Notes under the pieces: generated by a model | The model's input: only the letters and a program-made list of their open reading frames with translations | What the model was told of the DNA's origin: nothing | Databases searched by the model: none | Made by a program: the position numbers and the translations under genes | DNA from: Bacteroides fragilis | Lineage (GTDB): Bacteria; Bacillota; Clostridia; Lachnospirales; Lachnospiraceae | DNA: 64,000 nucleotides | Direction of reading: 5' to 3' | NCBI GenBank assembly: GCA_023664485.1 | Contig: JAMPFK010000014.1 | Coordinates: 1-64,000 of the forward strand | Shown here: in pieces, positions 53,876 through 62,594 of the stretch | How positions within the stretch are numbered: position 1 is the first letter of the stretch | How the letters are laid out: each line of letters starts with the position of its first letter

Positions 53876-54853
53876 TTACAGATTGTATATATCCGTTTTG
53901 TACCTGCCCAAATTATCTTTCAGAAAATCTATCGTATTCTTTAACCCTTCTTCTAAGGAATATTGAGGTTTCCAATCCGTCAGACGCATTATTTTTTCAT
54001 TGCATCCAATCAATCTGTTTACTTCACTTTTTTCAGGCCTTAACCGTTCTTCATCACAAACAATCCTGGCATTCGGGTTAATCTGTCTGATTAATTCTTC
54101 TGCCAGATGCTTAATCGAAATCTCTTTTTGCGTCGCTATATTGATTTCCTCTCCGACAGTTTTATCTGATTCATAAATTGATATAAAACCATTGACCGTA
54201 TCCTTCACATAATTAAAATCTCTTGTTGGCGTCAGCGAACCAAGTTTTATCTGTGTCTTTCCTGCAAGTAACTGCGTAACAATCGTAGGAATTACTGCTC
54301 TTGCCGACTGTCTTGGTCCATATGTATTAAAAGGTCTTACAATTGTAACTGGCAATTGAAATGAACGGTAAAAACTTTCAGCAAGCCTGTCAGCTCCTAT
54401 CTTTGTTGCAGAGTATGGCGACTGTCCCTGAAACGGATGTCTTTCATCGATTGGAACATACTGCGCCGTACCGTATACTTCTGACGTGGATGTAACAAAC
54501 ACACGCTTTGTTTCCAGTTTTCTGGATGCCTGAAGTATATTCAGCGTTCCCTTTATATTAGTATCAACATACGAATCCGGCGAATGATAGCTAAACGGTA
54601 TCGCTATTAAGGCAGCTAAATGAAAAACCGCATCTACACCTTTCATCGCCGTCTCAACCCCATTAGGATCTCTTACATCTCCCTGGAAAACTTCTACATT
54701 TTTCATAATATCTTTTGACAATGTATCAAGCCATCCCCAATTGTTAAAGGAATTATAATATACGAACGCTTTTACCTGATATCCTCTTTTTACTAATTCC
54801 TCTGTCAGGTGACTGCCAATAAATCCATCCGATCCCGTTACTAACACTTTCAT
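53876..54853 (-). CDS. legB: NAD-dependent 4,6-dehydratase (LegB type)
   Basis: A 325-residue SDR dehydratase. The NAD motif is VLVTGSDGFIGSHLTEEL, followed by FHLAALIAIPFSYHSPDSYV, VTSTSEVYGTAQYVP, SPYSATKIGADRLAESF (Tyr-x-x-x-Lys) and RPFNTYGPRQSARAVIP. These match LegB, which forms the 4-keto-6-deoxy intermediate of the legionaminic route. GAGG precedes the ATG. The aminotransferase LegC, normally the next gene, is not found in the window. Confidence 0.88.
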   Translation of the reverse strand: MKVLVTGSDGFIGSHLTEELVKRGYQVKAFVYYNSFNNWGWLDTLSKDIMKNVEVFQGDVRDPNGVETAMKGVDAVFHLAALIAIPFSYHSPDSYVDTNIKGTLNILQASRKLETKRVFVTSTSEVYGTAQYVPIDERHPFQGQSPYSATKIGADRLAESFYRSFQLPVTIVRPFNTYGPRQSARAVIPTIVTQLLAGKTQIKLGSLTPTRDFNYVKDTVNGFISIYESDKTVGEEINIATQKEISIKHLAEELIRQINPNARIVCDEERLRPEKSEVNRLIGCNEKIMRLTDWKPQYSLEEGLKNTIDFLKDNLGRYKTDIYNL

Positions 54854-54868
54854 TAAAATACCACCTCA

Positions 54869-56170
54869 TTAATTATCAAACAGACTATCAAAATCAACCC
54901 TTTCAAAAACCTCAAGCTCACCGCCGCGCGTAGCATTATATATTTTTATTCCATGTGCATCAGCGTATTTCCGCGCTGCCTCATATGCATATTTTTCCTG
55001 CATTATATTATCAAACAGTCGATTATTTTTTTCTCTATCCTCATCCTTCTCATAAAAATCAATACGTCCTAAGCCCGTACCTTTCCCGCCAGTCCAATCT
55101 ACGCCCAGTAAATAAATTTCTTTTATTCCCATATAACATGCCATCTGCAGCATTACATATGTAATCGTTTTGCCACTGTAAAATCCTACCGTAGCATCTT
55201 CTGAAAATCCTACTTCATTGCCGGCATAAATTTTATTTATAAGATAAAATTTATTTGCCTGTTGGACATCCTGAAAATCCGTATAATAAAAATCAGCAAT
55301 AAACATATCATTATTTTCTATCATCTTAAGATCCTGATACATTACCTTATAAGCAACTGCATCACACAGCATATAATGAGTCGGCCTCCATAATACTTTA
55401 TCAAAAATATGGAATATCCCATTGGCCGCAAAGGAAATTTCATGATTTTTTTGTAATTTTTCTAAATCATCCTCTCTGAGACTGGGACCGTTTCCTACTA
55501 CAAAACATCTTTTGTTTTTATATATATCCTTATATTTTTCCAGGTATTTATACTTATCTTTTTTTAATTCCTGATATTGATAAAGATCAACTATTCTTCC
55601 TGCAAAACAATCTTTCAATCTCTTCCTAATTGGAGTCTCTATTTCATTCGTTGTTAAAACCAGCGTGTCCTCTGTTTCTAAATTTTCTATCTTTATAAAA
55701 GACTTTTTACGTTCAGAACTACATAACTGATTATCTATATAATCAACTTTTACATTCCTTTTTTTCAGATAATTTTCAATTCTTCCTGTAATAGGATTAT
55801 CGCCATAAAGAACTACATGCATACATTCTTCCAATTTATTATTCTCTGCAAATTCTTCCGGCGTTTCTATCCCATAAATAACTGGCGGCGATGTAAAATA
55901 ATTTTTTATTCCGTGTGCTTCCAACTGTCTGATACACTCAAAATAATGTTTAGAATAAACGCTGATAATCATAGTTATGTTTCTATATTTCTCTAAATAT
56001 GTTTCAAAAGATATAACCGGAACACCCTGATAAATGCTCCCTATCTTTTTAGGATCATTGTCCACAACCGCTGCTATCTTATCTTTTCCATAGTATTGAT
56101 TAATTGCCATTCCGGTCAATCCGGATCCAAACAAAACATATGTATCATTCTCACCCTTATAAATATCCAT
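54869..56170 (-). CDS. Rossmann module + DUF115 (Maf/MptE-like) protein
   Basis: A 433-residue protein. Residues 8-100 are the Rossmann module (YVLFGSGLTGMAINQYYG, AVVDNDPKKIGS, MIISVYSKH). Residues 220-420 are a DUF115 domain: KRCFVVGNGPSLREDDLEKL, THYMLCDAVAYKV, VMLQMACYMGIKEIYLLGVDW. DUF115 occurs in the Maf flagellin-glycosylation transferases, and G-N-G-P-S-L also opens GT42 sialyltransferases. It directly adjoins legB, so it is the best candidate nonulosonate transferase here. AGGGAGG precedes the ATG. Confidence 0.78.
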   Translation of the reverse strand: MDIYKGENDTYVLFGSGLTGMAINQYYGKDKIAAVVDNDPKKIGSIYQGVPVISFETYLEKYRNITMIISVYSKHYFECIRQLEAHGIKNYFTSPPVIYGIETPEEFAENNKLEECMHVVLYGDNPITGRIENYLKKRNVKVDYIDNQLCSSERKKSFIKIENLETEDTLVLTTNEIETPIRKRLKDCFAGRIVDLYQYQELKKDKYKYLEKYKDIYKNKRCFVVGNGPSLREDDLEKLQKNHEISFAANGIFHIFDKVLWRPTHYMLCDAVAYKVMYQDLKMIENNDMFIADFYYTDFQDVQQANKFYLINKIYAGNEVGFSEDATVGFYSGKTITYVMLQMACYMGIKEIYLLGVDWTGGKGTGLGRIDFYEKDEDREKNNRLFDNIMQEKYAYEAARKYADAHGIKIYNATRGGELEVFERVDFDSLFDN

Positions 56171-56299
56171 GTTACCTCCCTATAACATAATAACTTACCA
56201 GATAATCTGCCCGCTTAAACAGAAGGCCGAAATCCGCCTTCAATTTCCCCATATTTCTTTATCTTTCCAACCATCTGTCAATTTGTTTTACAATTTGTT

Positions 56300-57154
56300 T
56301 TACAAATTCATTTTTTCATTTAATATTCTCCCAATAAATTCCGCAACTCCACCGTCGTCATTTGTGCCTGTCACATAATCCGCCGCATCCTTAACTTCCC
56401 TCATGGCATTTTCCATTGCGATACCAATCCCCGCGGTCTTAATAATATCCAAATCGTTCAAAGAGTCTCCAAATGCTGCCGTTTCGCTTAATGATATACC
56501 CAGTTTCTTACATAATATCCCCAAAGCTTTTCCTTTACTGACCCCGCTTTTGGTAATCTCCAGATTTCCCCATCCGCCGCTCACCAGATTTATACAGCGG
56601 CACTTTTCCAGATATTCTCTAACTTCTGCCCGATCAACCAGGCAGCCGTTTTTATCCGGATAAAAATTCATCGTAATCTTCTGTATCGAAAGGTTATTAT
56701 CCTTAATGTACGCAACCGGGTTTTTGAGCCAAACGCGATTGTTCAGTATATATTGCTTTCTTGCTTCCGGCACATCCAGTTTATAAACGATTTCCCGCGT
56801 ATAATCCGGACAATATCCTTTTCCCTGTATAAACAAATCCATATGCATATCTTTTGTTAATAAAAATTCTAAGATTGGAATAAACGATACGGCGTCCATA
56901 CTTTCCTCATAGATACATTGCCTGTCCGGATATCTGTAAACAGCGCTTCCATTTGCCGTAATAGCATAGGAAATTCCTAACCCTTTTATCTCCGCATGCG
57001 GCATTAAATCATACGGACTGCCTGTGGAAATAATAATCTCGATTCCTTTTTTCTTAGCCTGCTGTATAGAGTTTTTATTTTCTTCCGGAATTTTTCGCTG
57101 ATTGTCCAACAGCGTCCCATCTAAATCCACAGATATTAATTTCACATTTTTCAA
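56300..57154 (-). CDS. HAD-IIB (Cof-type) phosphatase
   Basis: A 284-residue haloacid dehalogenase-like hydrolase of the Cof subfamily. The HAD motifs are ISVDLDGTLLDNQ (I), IIISTGSPYDL (II), ITKSGVSKGKAL (III) and AAFGDSLNDLDII (IV). It dephosphorylates a small phosphorylated sugar or polyol. The start is a TTG at 57154 with GGGGA 8 nt upstream, directly after the stop of the TagD-type gene. A longer frame would begin inside that gene and lacks family sequence. Confidence 0.82.
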   Translation of the reverse strand: MKNVKLISVDLDGTLLDNQRKIPEENKNSIQQAKKKGIEIIISTGSPYDLMPHAEIKGLGISYAITANGSAVYRYPDRQCIYEESMDAVSFIPILEFLLTKDMHMDLFIQGKGYCPDYTREIVYKLDVPEARKQYILNNRVWLKNPVAYIKDNNLSIQKITMNFYPDKNGCLVDRAEVREYLEKCRCINLVSGGWGNLEITKSGVSKGKALGILCKKLGISLSETAAFGDSLNDLDIIKTAGIGIAMENAMREVKDAADYVTGTNDDGGVAEFIGRILNEKMNL

Positions 57155-57155
57155 T

Positions 57156-57578
57156 CTATATTTCCCCGCCGCTAACGCGTCTCCGTATTTCCGTAGACGA
57201 TATTCCATGCGTATAAGGAACATATACCACATCTACGCCAACCGCATTCAATTCCTCTTCAAATCTGTTCCAGCGTTCTGTCCCCTTATAATCATCCCCT
57301 ATAAAGATAACGTCAAAATGATATAAGTCCCATAACTTTCTTTTATCCCGGAACCTCGTGATTTCAGCCTGATCTACGCCCTTTATGGCAGCCACTATCC
57401 GTCTTCTGTCTTCTTCCCCTATAACAGGCGCCGGTTTACATTCTTTTACAACCTCATCTCCATGAACCGCAACGATCAGATAATCACACTGTTTTTTGGC
57501 CGCTTCAATTATATTCAGATGACCTACATGAAACATATCAAATGTTCCATCTGTATATCCTGTCCTGTATTTTTTCAT
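57156..57578 (-). CDS. TagD-type glycerol-3-phosphate cytidylyltransferase-like protein
   Basis: A 140-residue nucleotidyltransferase of the TagD fold. The nucleotide motif is TDGTFDMFHVGHLNIIEAA (H-x-G-H), and the C-terminal part has HGISSTEIRRRV (I-S-S-T). TagD makes CDP-glycerol; relatives activate other phosphorylated alcohols. It overlaps the LicD gene by the 4-bp ATGA and is followed by a HAD phosphatase. It likely supplies a CDP-activated group to LicD. Confidence 0.85.
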   Translation of the reverse strand: MKKYRTGYTDGTFDMFHVGHLNIIEAAKKQCDYLIVAVHGDEVVKECKPAPVIGEEDRRRIVAAIKGVDQAEITRFRDKRKLWDLYHFDVIFIGDDYKGTERWNRFEEELNAVGVDVVYVPYTHGISSTEIRRRVSGGEI

Positions 57579-58408
57579 TGCAGTTTGTCCCTTCCCAATT
57601 CCAGTTCTGATATAGGATGTATTTTTCTCTGCTCCTCCGGCGGCAATTCCTTATAATTTCCAAATTTATACCTGAGATACCCTTCATAATCTCTCGCCCC
57701 GGTCAGTGTAATCGTACTAAACCGATACCTTCGTTGTTTCACAAACCATTTTCTATGAAATCCATATGTACCTTTGGGCGCTGGAAAGGTCAGAATTCTT
57801 ACCAGTTCTGTCTTATGGCGGGTATTTGCCTTAACAAGAAGTTCATACCATTTTATCAATGCTTTTCTGGGGACTAAACGCATAACGCCGTATAATAATC
57901 GGATTATCTTATTTTTCTCTACCTTAAATCCGACTTCAGACCATAAGAATTTGCGTAATAAAAAGCAATGAATGAAATGGATTTTTCTTAACACCGTATT
58001 ATCCGGAACGTTATCCATCGGAAACAAGTCAATAAAAATTCCCTGTTCGTATGGCATAAACTCTTGTCCCAATCTTATAAATTTCGTCCCTTTTCTCCTT
58101 AATTTCCCATATCCCCAGCGATATCCGTCCGTATCCCTGATCTCCTGAAAATAGAATTTATCGGTGTCCAGTTCCGTTCTGCAGGCTTCTCTGAATTTCT
58201 CATATTCTTTTCTTAAAAAACCCACATCGGCATCGTCATCCCACGGAATATACCCGCCATGCCGGATTGCCCCCAACATCGTTCCGCCAACCATATTATA
58301 ATGAATGCCGCATTTTCTGCAGATACGATCCACTTCCTGTAATAGCTCTATCTCGATTTCCTGTAAACAATGCAGCTCATCCTGCGTCATAATATATTGC
58401 CTGGCCAC
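57575..58408 (-). CDS. LicD-family phosphotransferase
   Basis: A 277-residue LicD protein. The hallmark block is MVGGTMLGAIRHGGYIPWDD followed by D-A-D-V-G, the metal-site acids of the family, and FIDLFPMDNVPDN lies near residue 130. LicD enzymes move a CDP-linked group (phosphocholine or ribitol phosphate) to a glycan. GTG is the start codon, with AGAGGA 8 nt upstream and 4 bp after the previous stop. Its cytidylyltransferase partner overlaps its end. The transferred group is unknown. Confidence 0.87.
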   Translation of the reverse strand: MARQYIMTQDELHCLQEIEIELLQEVDRICRKCGIHYNMVGGTMLGAIRHGGYIPWDDDADVGFLRKEYEKFREACRTELDTDKFYFQEIRDTDGYRWGYGKLRRKGTKFIRLGQEFMPYEQGIFIDLFPMDNVPDNTVLRKIHFIHCFLLRKFLWSEVGFKVEKNKIIRLLYGVMRLVPRKALIKWYELLVKANTRHKTELVRILTFPAPKGTYGFHRKWFVKQRRYRFSTITLTGARDYEGYLRYKFGNYKELPPEEQRKIHPISELELGRDKLQ

Positions 58409-58412
58409 TGTT

Positions 58413-59402
58413 TTATTCCTCTCCGCTAAATGAAAAATCTAAATAATCCGCTATATTAACGCTTGTATTTACCAGTCCCTTTTCATACAAAAATTCTGCC
58501 GTCTTTTCCAGTTCAGCCTGATCATTCGGAGTTAATATGACAGGGAAGTTACTTTCCTCCCACGTTTGAATCAATAATTCTTCAGGCAGTCCCGTAATAG
58601 CCGAATATTTTTCCGCGTATCCTTCCGGGTCGCTTTTCAGCTCTTCAACCCCGCGCTGATACTGCTCCATAAATATTCTTACAATCTCCGGATTCTGTGC
58701 TATATATTCCTGATTTGCAACGATAACATTTTCTCCGGCATACACTCCCGTACCGTCTGCAAGCAATATACCCGCATTATCAGCGCATATTTTTAATTTT
58801 TCCGGATTCCATATCACTACCGCATCAACCTCGCCGGTCATTAAGGCAGTTTCCAACTCCGATACGCCTAAATTAATTAATTCTACGTCTTCCATAGAAA
58901 TACCTGCATTCTCAAGCATGGCGTTGAAATAGTCCTGCCCAATTGAGCCAATAACGATCCCAACCTTCTTTCCCTCCAGATCGCTAACCGCAGCGATATC
59001 CGAGTTATTCTGCACTAATATTCCAAGCGTTTTTTCTCCATTATAGGCAATACCGATGATATCCCTTTTCTGCCCTGCCGCTATTCCACTGATTGCGGGT
59101 ACGTTTCCCATTACACCTATATCCTGCTGTCCCGTTGCAAACGCTTCGTTTTCCGGCGGGCCCGATTCAAATTCCGTGTATGTAACCTTAATATCATATC
59201 CCGCTTCATCGAATGCCTCTTCCAGCCATCCCTTATCTTCTACGATATATAAGGGAATATATCCAAGAACCATTTGTTTGGCAATATTAAGATGATCCGT
59301 AGAGTTAAGCGCATCCCTGCTTTCTTCCGCATCCTTCCCGCATGCCGTTAATAAGAACACCAACACCAGACATAATACTGTACTGCAAATTTTTTTCATC
59401 AT
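58413..59402 (-). CDS. ABC substrate-binding lipoprotein (SsuA/TauA/NMT1-like)
   Basis: A 329-residue secreted lipoprotein. The signal peptide ends in the lipobox L-T-A-C at residues 18-21 (VFLLTACGKDAEES). The rest is an NMT1/SsuA-like binding protein (VLGYIPLYIVEDKGWLEEAF, VGIVIGSIGQDYFNAML). Relatives bind sulfonates, taurine, nitrate or thiamine precursors, so the ligand is open. GGGAG lies 7 nt before the ATG. It forms an importer with the two genes listed next. Confidence 0.86.
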   Translation of the reverse strand: MMKKICSTVLCLVLVFLLTACGKDAEESRDALNSTDHLNIAKQMVLGYIPLYIVEDKGWLEEAFDEAGYDIKVTYTEFESGPPENEAFATGQQDIGVMGNVPAISGIAAGQKRDIIGIAYNGEKTLGILVQNNSDIAAVSDLEGKKVGIVIGSIGQDYFNAMLENAGISMEDVELINLGVSELETALMTGEVDAVVIWNPEKLKICADNAGILLADGTGVYAGENVIVANQEYIAQNPEIVRIFMEQYQRGVEELKSDPEGYAEKYSAITGLPEELLIQTWEESNFPVILTPNDQAELEKTAEFLYEKGLVNTSVNIADYLDFSFSGEE

Positions 59403-59423
59403 TTTACTTCTCCCTTTATTTTT

Positions 59424-60182
59424 TTATTCATTACTTTCAAAATACCTGTATATTTTTTTTCTGATTTTCAGAAACGCACCCGTGCTTCTATCCCGTTCCC
59501 CCGGTAAATCCACCTCTACAATATCTAAAATTTTTGCCGGGCTGTCTCCTAAAATAATTACCCTGTCCGCAAGAAACACAGCTTCTTCAATATCATGCGT
59601 CACTAACAGCATTGTATTTCTTTGCTTTTGTCTTATTTTCAGCAGCTCTCTTTGCAATTGTATTCTTGTCAATGCGTCCAGCGCGCCGAACGGCTCGTCT
59701 AAAAATAATATTTCCGGCTCATTTACCAATGCCCTTGCAATGTTTACACGCTGTGCCATTCCTCCTGACAATTCCCTGGGATAGGCTGATTCATAACCGC
59801 CTAATCCCACCAATTCTATTACCTTGCGAATTTTTTCCGCAATCTCATCTTTTTTAACGCCATTCATAACAAACCTGACATTTTTTTCCACCGTCATCCA
59901 CGGAAACAGCCTGTGTTCCTGATAAACCATACCCCTTTTCCTGTCAGGCTTTTTAATTAATTCATTATCAATAATAATCTCTCCTTCATATTCCGGATCC
60001 AGCCCCGACATCGAACGTAAGAGCGTGCTTTTTCCACATCCGCTCCTTCCGACAATACAAATAAATTCACCTTTATCAACTTCAAAATTGATGTCTTCTA
60101 ACACATGAATATCTTCCTGCTTTATTCGTGCGTATTTCTTTTTCAGATTCTTCACAGAAATATATCCGCTTTGATTATCCAT
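59424..60182 (-). CDS. ABC importer ATPase (SsuB/TauB-like)
   Basis: A 252-residue ABC ATPase. Walker A is GRSGCGKSTLLRS, the signature is LSGGMAQRVNIARAL, Walker B is ILFLDEPFGALDALT, and the switch His is in LLVTHDIEEAVFL. The class matches the nitrate/sulfonate/taurine group. The start at 60182 is chosen for GGGAG 5 nt upstream; a longer frame adds eight non-family residues. It powers import together with the adjoining permease and binding lipoprotein. Confidence 0.9.
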   Translation of the reverse strand: MDNQSGYISVKNLKKKYARIKQEDIHVLEDINFEVDKGEFICIVGRSGCGKSTLLRSMSGLDPEYEGEIIIDNELIKKPDRKRGMVYQEHRLFPWMTVEKNVRFVMNGVKKDEIAEKIRKVIELVGLGGYESAYPRELSGGMAQRVNIARALVNEPEILFLDEPFGALDALTRIQLQRELLKIRQKQRNTMLLVTHDIEEAVFLADRVIILGDSPAKILDIVEVDLPGERDRSTGAFLKIRKKIYRYFESNE

Positions 60183-60236
60183 GTCTGCTCCCATCTGTAT
60201 GCCCATAATATATAACTCAGGATTTTGCTGTCTGAA

Positions 60237-61001
60237 TTAAGTATTCCAGGCCAGCACTCTTCTTTCTATTATTTTTAATATCTCGTCCATAATTTTCCCT
60301 ACTATGCCAATAGAAATCATACCTATAATCACCACATCCATCTGCCCAAAATTCCTCGCGTTTGAAATCATATATCCGACGCCGCTGCTTGCCGCTACCA
60401 GCTCTGCAGCCACCACGCAAGACCAGCTTGTCCCAAGCGCTACCCGCAGTCCTGTAAATATACCTGGCATTGCCGCAGGTATTACCAGTTGAAAAATATA
60501 TTTCATTCTGGGCGTTTCTACTGCGGTTGCCACTTCCGTTAATTTAGGATCAATATAACGAATCCCATCAATAACATTAATCAGAACCACAAAAAAACCG
60601 CCCAGAAAAATCAGAAAGACCTTCGAATTTTCTCCGATTCCCATCCATAAAATTACCAAAGGAATCCATGCAATCGGGGGAATGGGCTTTAATAGCTGAA
60701 TTATGACTTTTGTCATGCGGTACATATACTCTGAAAGTCCAATAAAGACTCCCATACAGATTCCTGCCGTAACAGCATATAAATAACCCTTTACTACACG
60801 TCCAACGCTTACTCCTATAGCTATAAGCAGGGATTTATCAGCAATTTTTTTAAAAAACGTAATTCCTATAACCTTGGGAGACGGCAGCAAAATACTGTTT
60901 ACCGCACCTGTTTCCGTTACAATACCCCATACGAAGACAATACAGATTATTAAAATCAGGTTTTCAAACCATCGTAGAAATCTGTTTTTTGCTTTCACCA
61001 C
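60237..61001 (-). CDS. ABC importer permease (SsuC/TauC-like)
   Basis: A 254-residue permease with about six membrane segments (for example LILIICIVFVWGIVTE, VFLIFLGGFFVVLINVIDGI, VVIIGMISIGIVGKIMDEI). The BPD_transp_1 coupling region is visible as VIPAAMPGIFTGLRVALGTS. It is the only clear polytopic membrane protein in the whole 14-64 kb locus. The start is a GTG at 61001 with GGAGG 6 nt upstream. Confidence 0.88.
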   Translation of the reverse strand: MVKAKNRFLRWFENLILIICIVFVWGIVTETGAVNSILLPSPKVIGITFFKKIADKSLLIAIGVSVGRVVKGYLYAVTAGICMGVFIGLSEYMYRMTKVIIQLLKPIPPIAWIPLVILWMGIGENSKVFLIFLGGFFVVLINVIDGIRYIDPKLTEVATAVETPRMKYIFQLVIPAAMPGIFTGLRVALGTSWSCVVAAELVAASSGVGYMISNARNFGQMDVVIIGMISIGIVGKIMDEILKIIERRVLAWNT

Positions 61002-61156
61002 ATGCGTCCTCCAATTTCCTGTAAGAGCTTATTACCAGAAAATCTGATGCCTTACTGCCAAAATCCTGCAGGCTCTGCCTGTTTTCTCTGAATTTGCATT
61101 CTGCTTTTTCCTCTTAATCCGTATCAGAATATAAAGATTCGGGATTCGGTTATTCG

Positions 61157-61885
61157 TTACTTTATATACGCTTCCGGCTCATTCAAAATAATATCCGTTA
61201 TCCCCTGCGCCTCAAGCGATGCAAAATCAAGCCTTCCGCCTGTCGGTTTCTCCGGATATAAATGCCCGGACATCCACGCGCGCACAGTATATCCTTTCAG
61301 CTGTTCAGCCGTCAGGTCAATGCCTTTCCAAAACGGGTGAAGCGCTGCCGCACCGCAGCCGCCTTTTATTTTGTACAAACAGTCTGTTGCTCTGCCGTCA
61401 AGTATTCCAAGTTCTGCATCAGGATCTGTCATCTTTAACTTCTCCAGAGATTTCGCATAAAAAGTGGAATATACAATCGCTTTCTGCAGCCCTCTTTTAT
61501 GCACCAGATCAACAATTTTCTCTTCCATGCCATCATACGGATATACACTGTTTTTTAATTCTATGTTTATTTTCAGACCTGACTTTAATCGTGTCTCCAA
61601 CATATCAAAGACTTCTGTTATTGTCGGAATCGACTGCGCCGGATTATCATCTGCATAAATATGCAGCCTCTTTAGCTGGGATAACGTATAACTCCTCACA
61701 TATCCAATGCTTTCTGTGGTTCTGTCCACGCGCTCGTCATGAATCACAACCATTTCCCCGTCTTTTGTCAATTGAATATCCAGTTCAATTCCTGTCAGAT
61801 TTTGTATTGCTGCCGCTTTTTCAAACGCAAGCAGCGTATTCTCAGGATACATCTGACTGCATCCCCTGTGCGCCCATATCTTCAT
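61157..61885 (-). CDS. Glycerophosphodiester phosphodiesterase
   Basis: A 242-residue GDPD enzyme that splits glycerophosphodiesters into glycerol 3-phosphate and an alcohol. The motif blocks are WAHRGCSQMYPENTLLAFEKA, IELDIQLTKDGEMVVIHDERV, then DRTTESIG and INIELKNS. There is no signal peptide, so it acts in the cytoplasm. AAGGA lies 8 nt upstream of the ATG. It may recycle or supply glycerol phosphate for the TagD-type enzymes. The 155 bp to the permease gene hold no other feature. Confidence 0.88.
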   Translation of the reverse strand: MKIWAHRGCSQMYPENTLLAFEKAAAIQNLTGIELDIQLTKDGEMVVIHDERVDRTTESIGYVRSYTLSQLKRLHIYADDNPAQSIPTITEVFDMLETRLKSGLKINIELKNSVYPYDGMEEKIVDLVHKRGLQKAIVYSTFYAKSLEKLKMTDPDAELGILDGRATDCLYKIKGGCGAAALHPFWKGIDLTAEQLKGYTVRAWMSGHLYPEKPTGGRLDFASLEAQGITDIILNEPEAYIK

Positions 61886-61888
61886 GTT

Positions 61889-61980
61889 TTAAATCCTTCC
61901 CTGCGACCTCAAAAATTTCATAACTCCTGATACCGCAATACTCTCAATCCCGATAAATTTGAAATCCAATAAAAATCTGA
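61889..61980 (-). pseudogene. Remnant of a Gfo/Idh gene 3' end
   Basis: The minus frame ending at 61889 reads SIAVSGVMKFLRSQGRI, matching the last residues of the fusion protein at 62639-63976 (SVAIAGIMEKFLRSQGRG). Only about 30 residues remain, in front of the GDPD gene. It is a diverged tail left by an old duplication or insertion. Confidence 0.65.
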
Positions 61981-61998
61981 TGTAAAATATAACAATTT

Positions 61999-62594
61999 AT
62001 ACTTTACATCAGATTCTTATCCTACCTGTTTCATTATTTTCAGATTGTTTTCAGTTCGAGGTTATTATGATAATCATCTATATCCTTACGGAAATAAATC
62101 CCCCTCGTCTATCATATGGATCTGCCACAGGAATAACCTGCTGCAGAATATCCATTCCCAATACGGTATCTGTCACTCTTTCATCCAAAATAATTGACAG
62201 AAAAGCGTTTATCCCTTCCATTCGTACTGTACACCAAGCGCTCCCCTATTATGATAACTTCCTGCAAGAACACCTGTTTTACCTTCATCCTCTATAATCT
62301 TATCATAGCTGTCTATGATATAATGAGCGTTAGCAAGAAGAATGAGCCTGCTCATTCGGCGAGCGGCGAATGGCGATCATGAATCGCAGATTCATGATAT
62401 CGATATATTGGCAATCCCCATACATTTTTCTGATTTCCATATCTGTACGCAGTATTTTTCCGTCCAATATTTTCAACATAATATTTACCGCCCCTGCTTC
62501 GATATCAATGATGATAACTATATTCCTATAGCAGCATATCGATAATAAATACCAATATTTTTTGAAATTACGTTTATTTCCTGATGTAAAGTAT
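61999..62594. mobile_element. Possible decayed mobile element or inserted segment
   Basis: The 596-bp segment is bounded by a 14-bp inverted repeat (ATACTTTACATCAG at 61999-62012 and its exact complement at 62581-62594). A related copy of the motif at 61974-61986 also pairs with the left end over 13 bp. Inside, minus-strand pieces of coding sequence are broken by stops and a frameshift (for example SYHNRGALGVQYEWKG, then in another frame DERVTDTVLGMDIL), which I do not recognise. Two short palindromes lie at 62340-62357 and 62376-62398. No transposase is visible. Confidence 0.4.
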
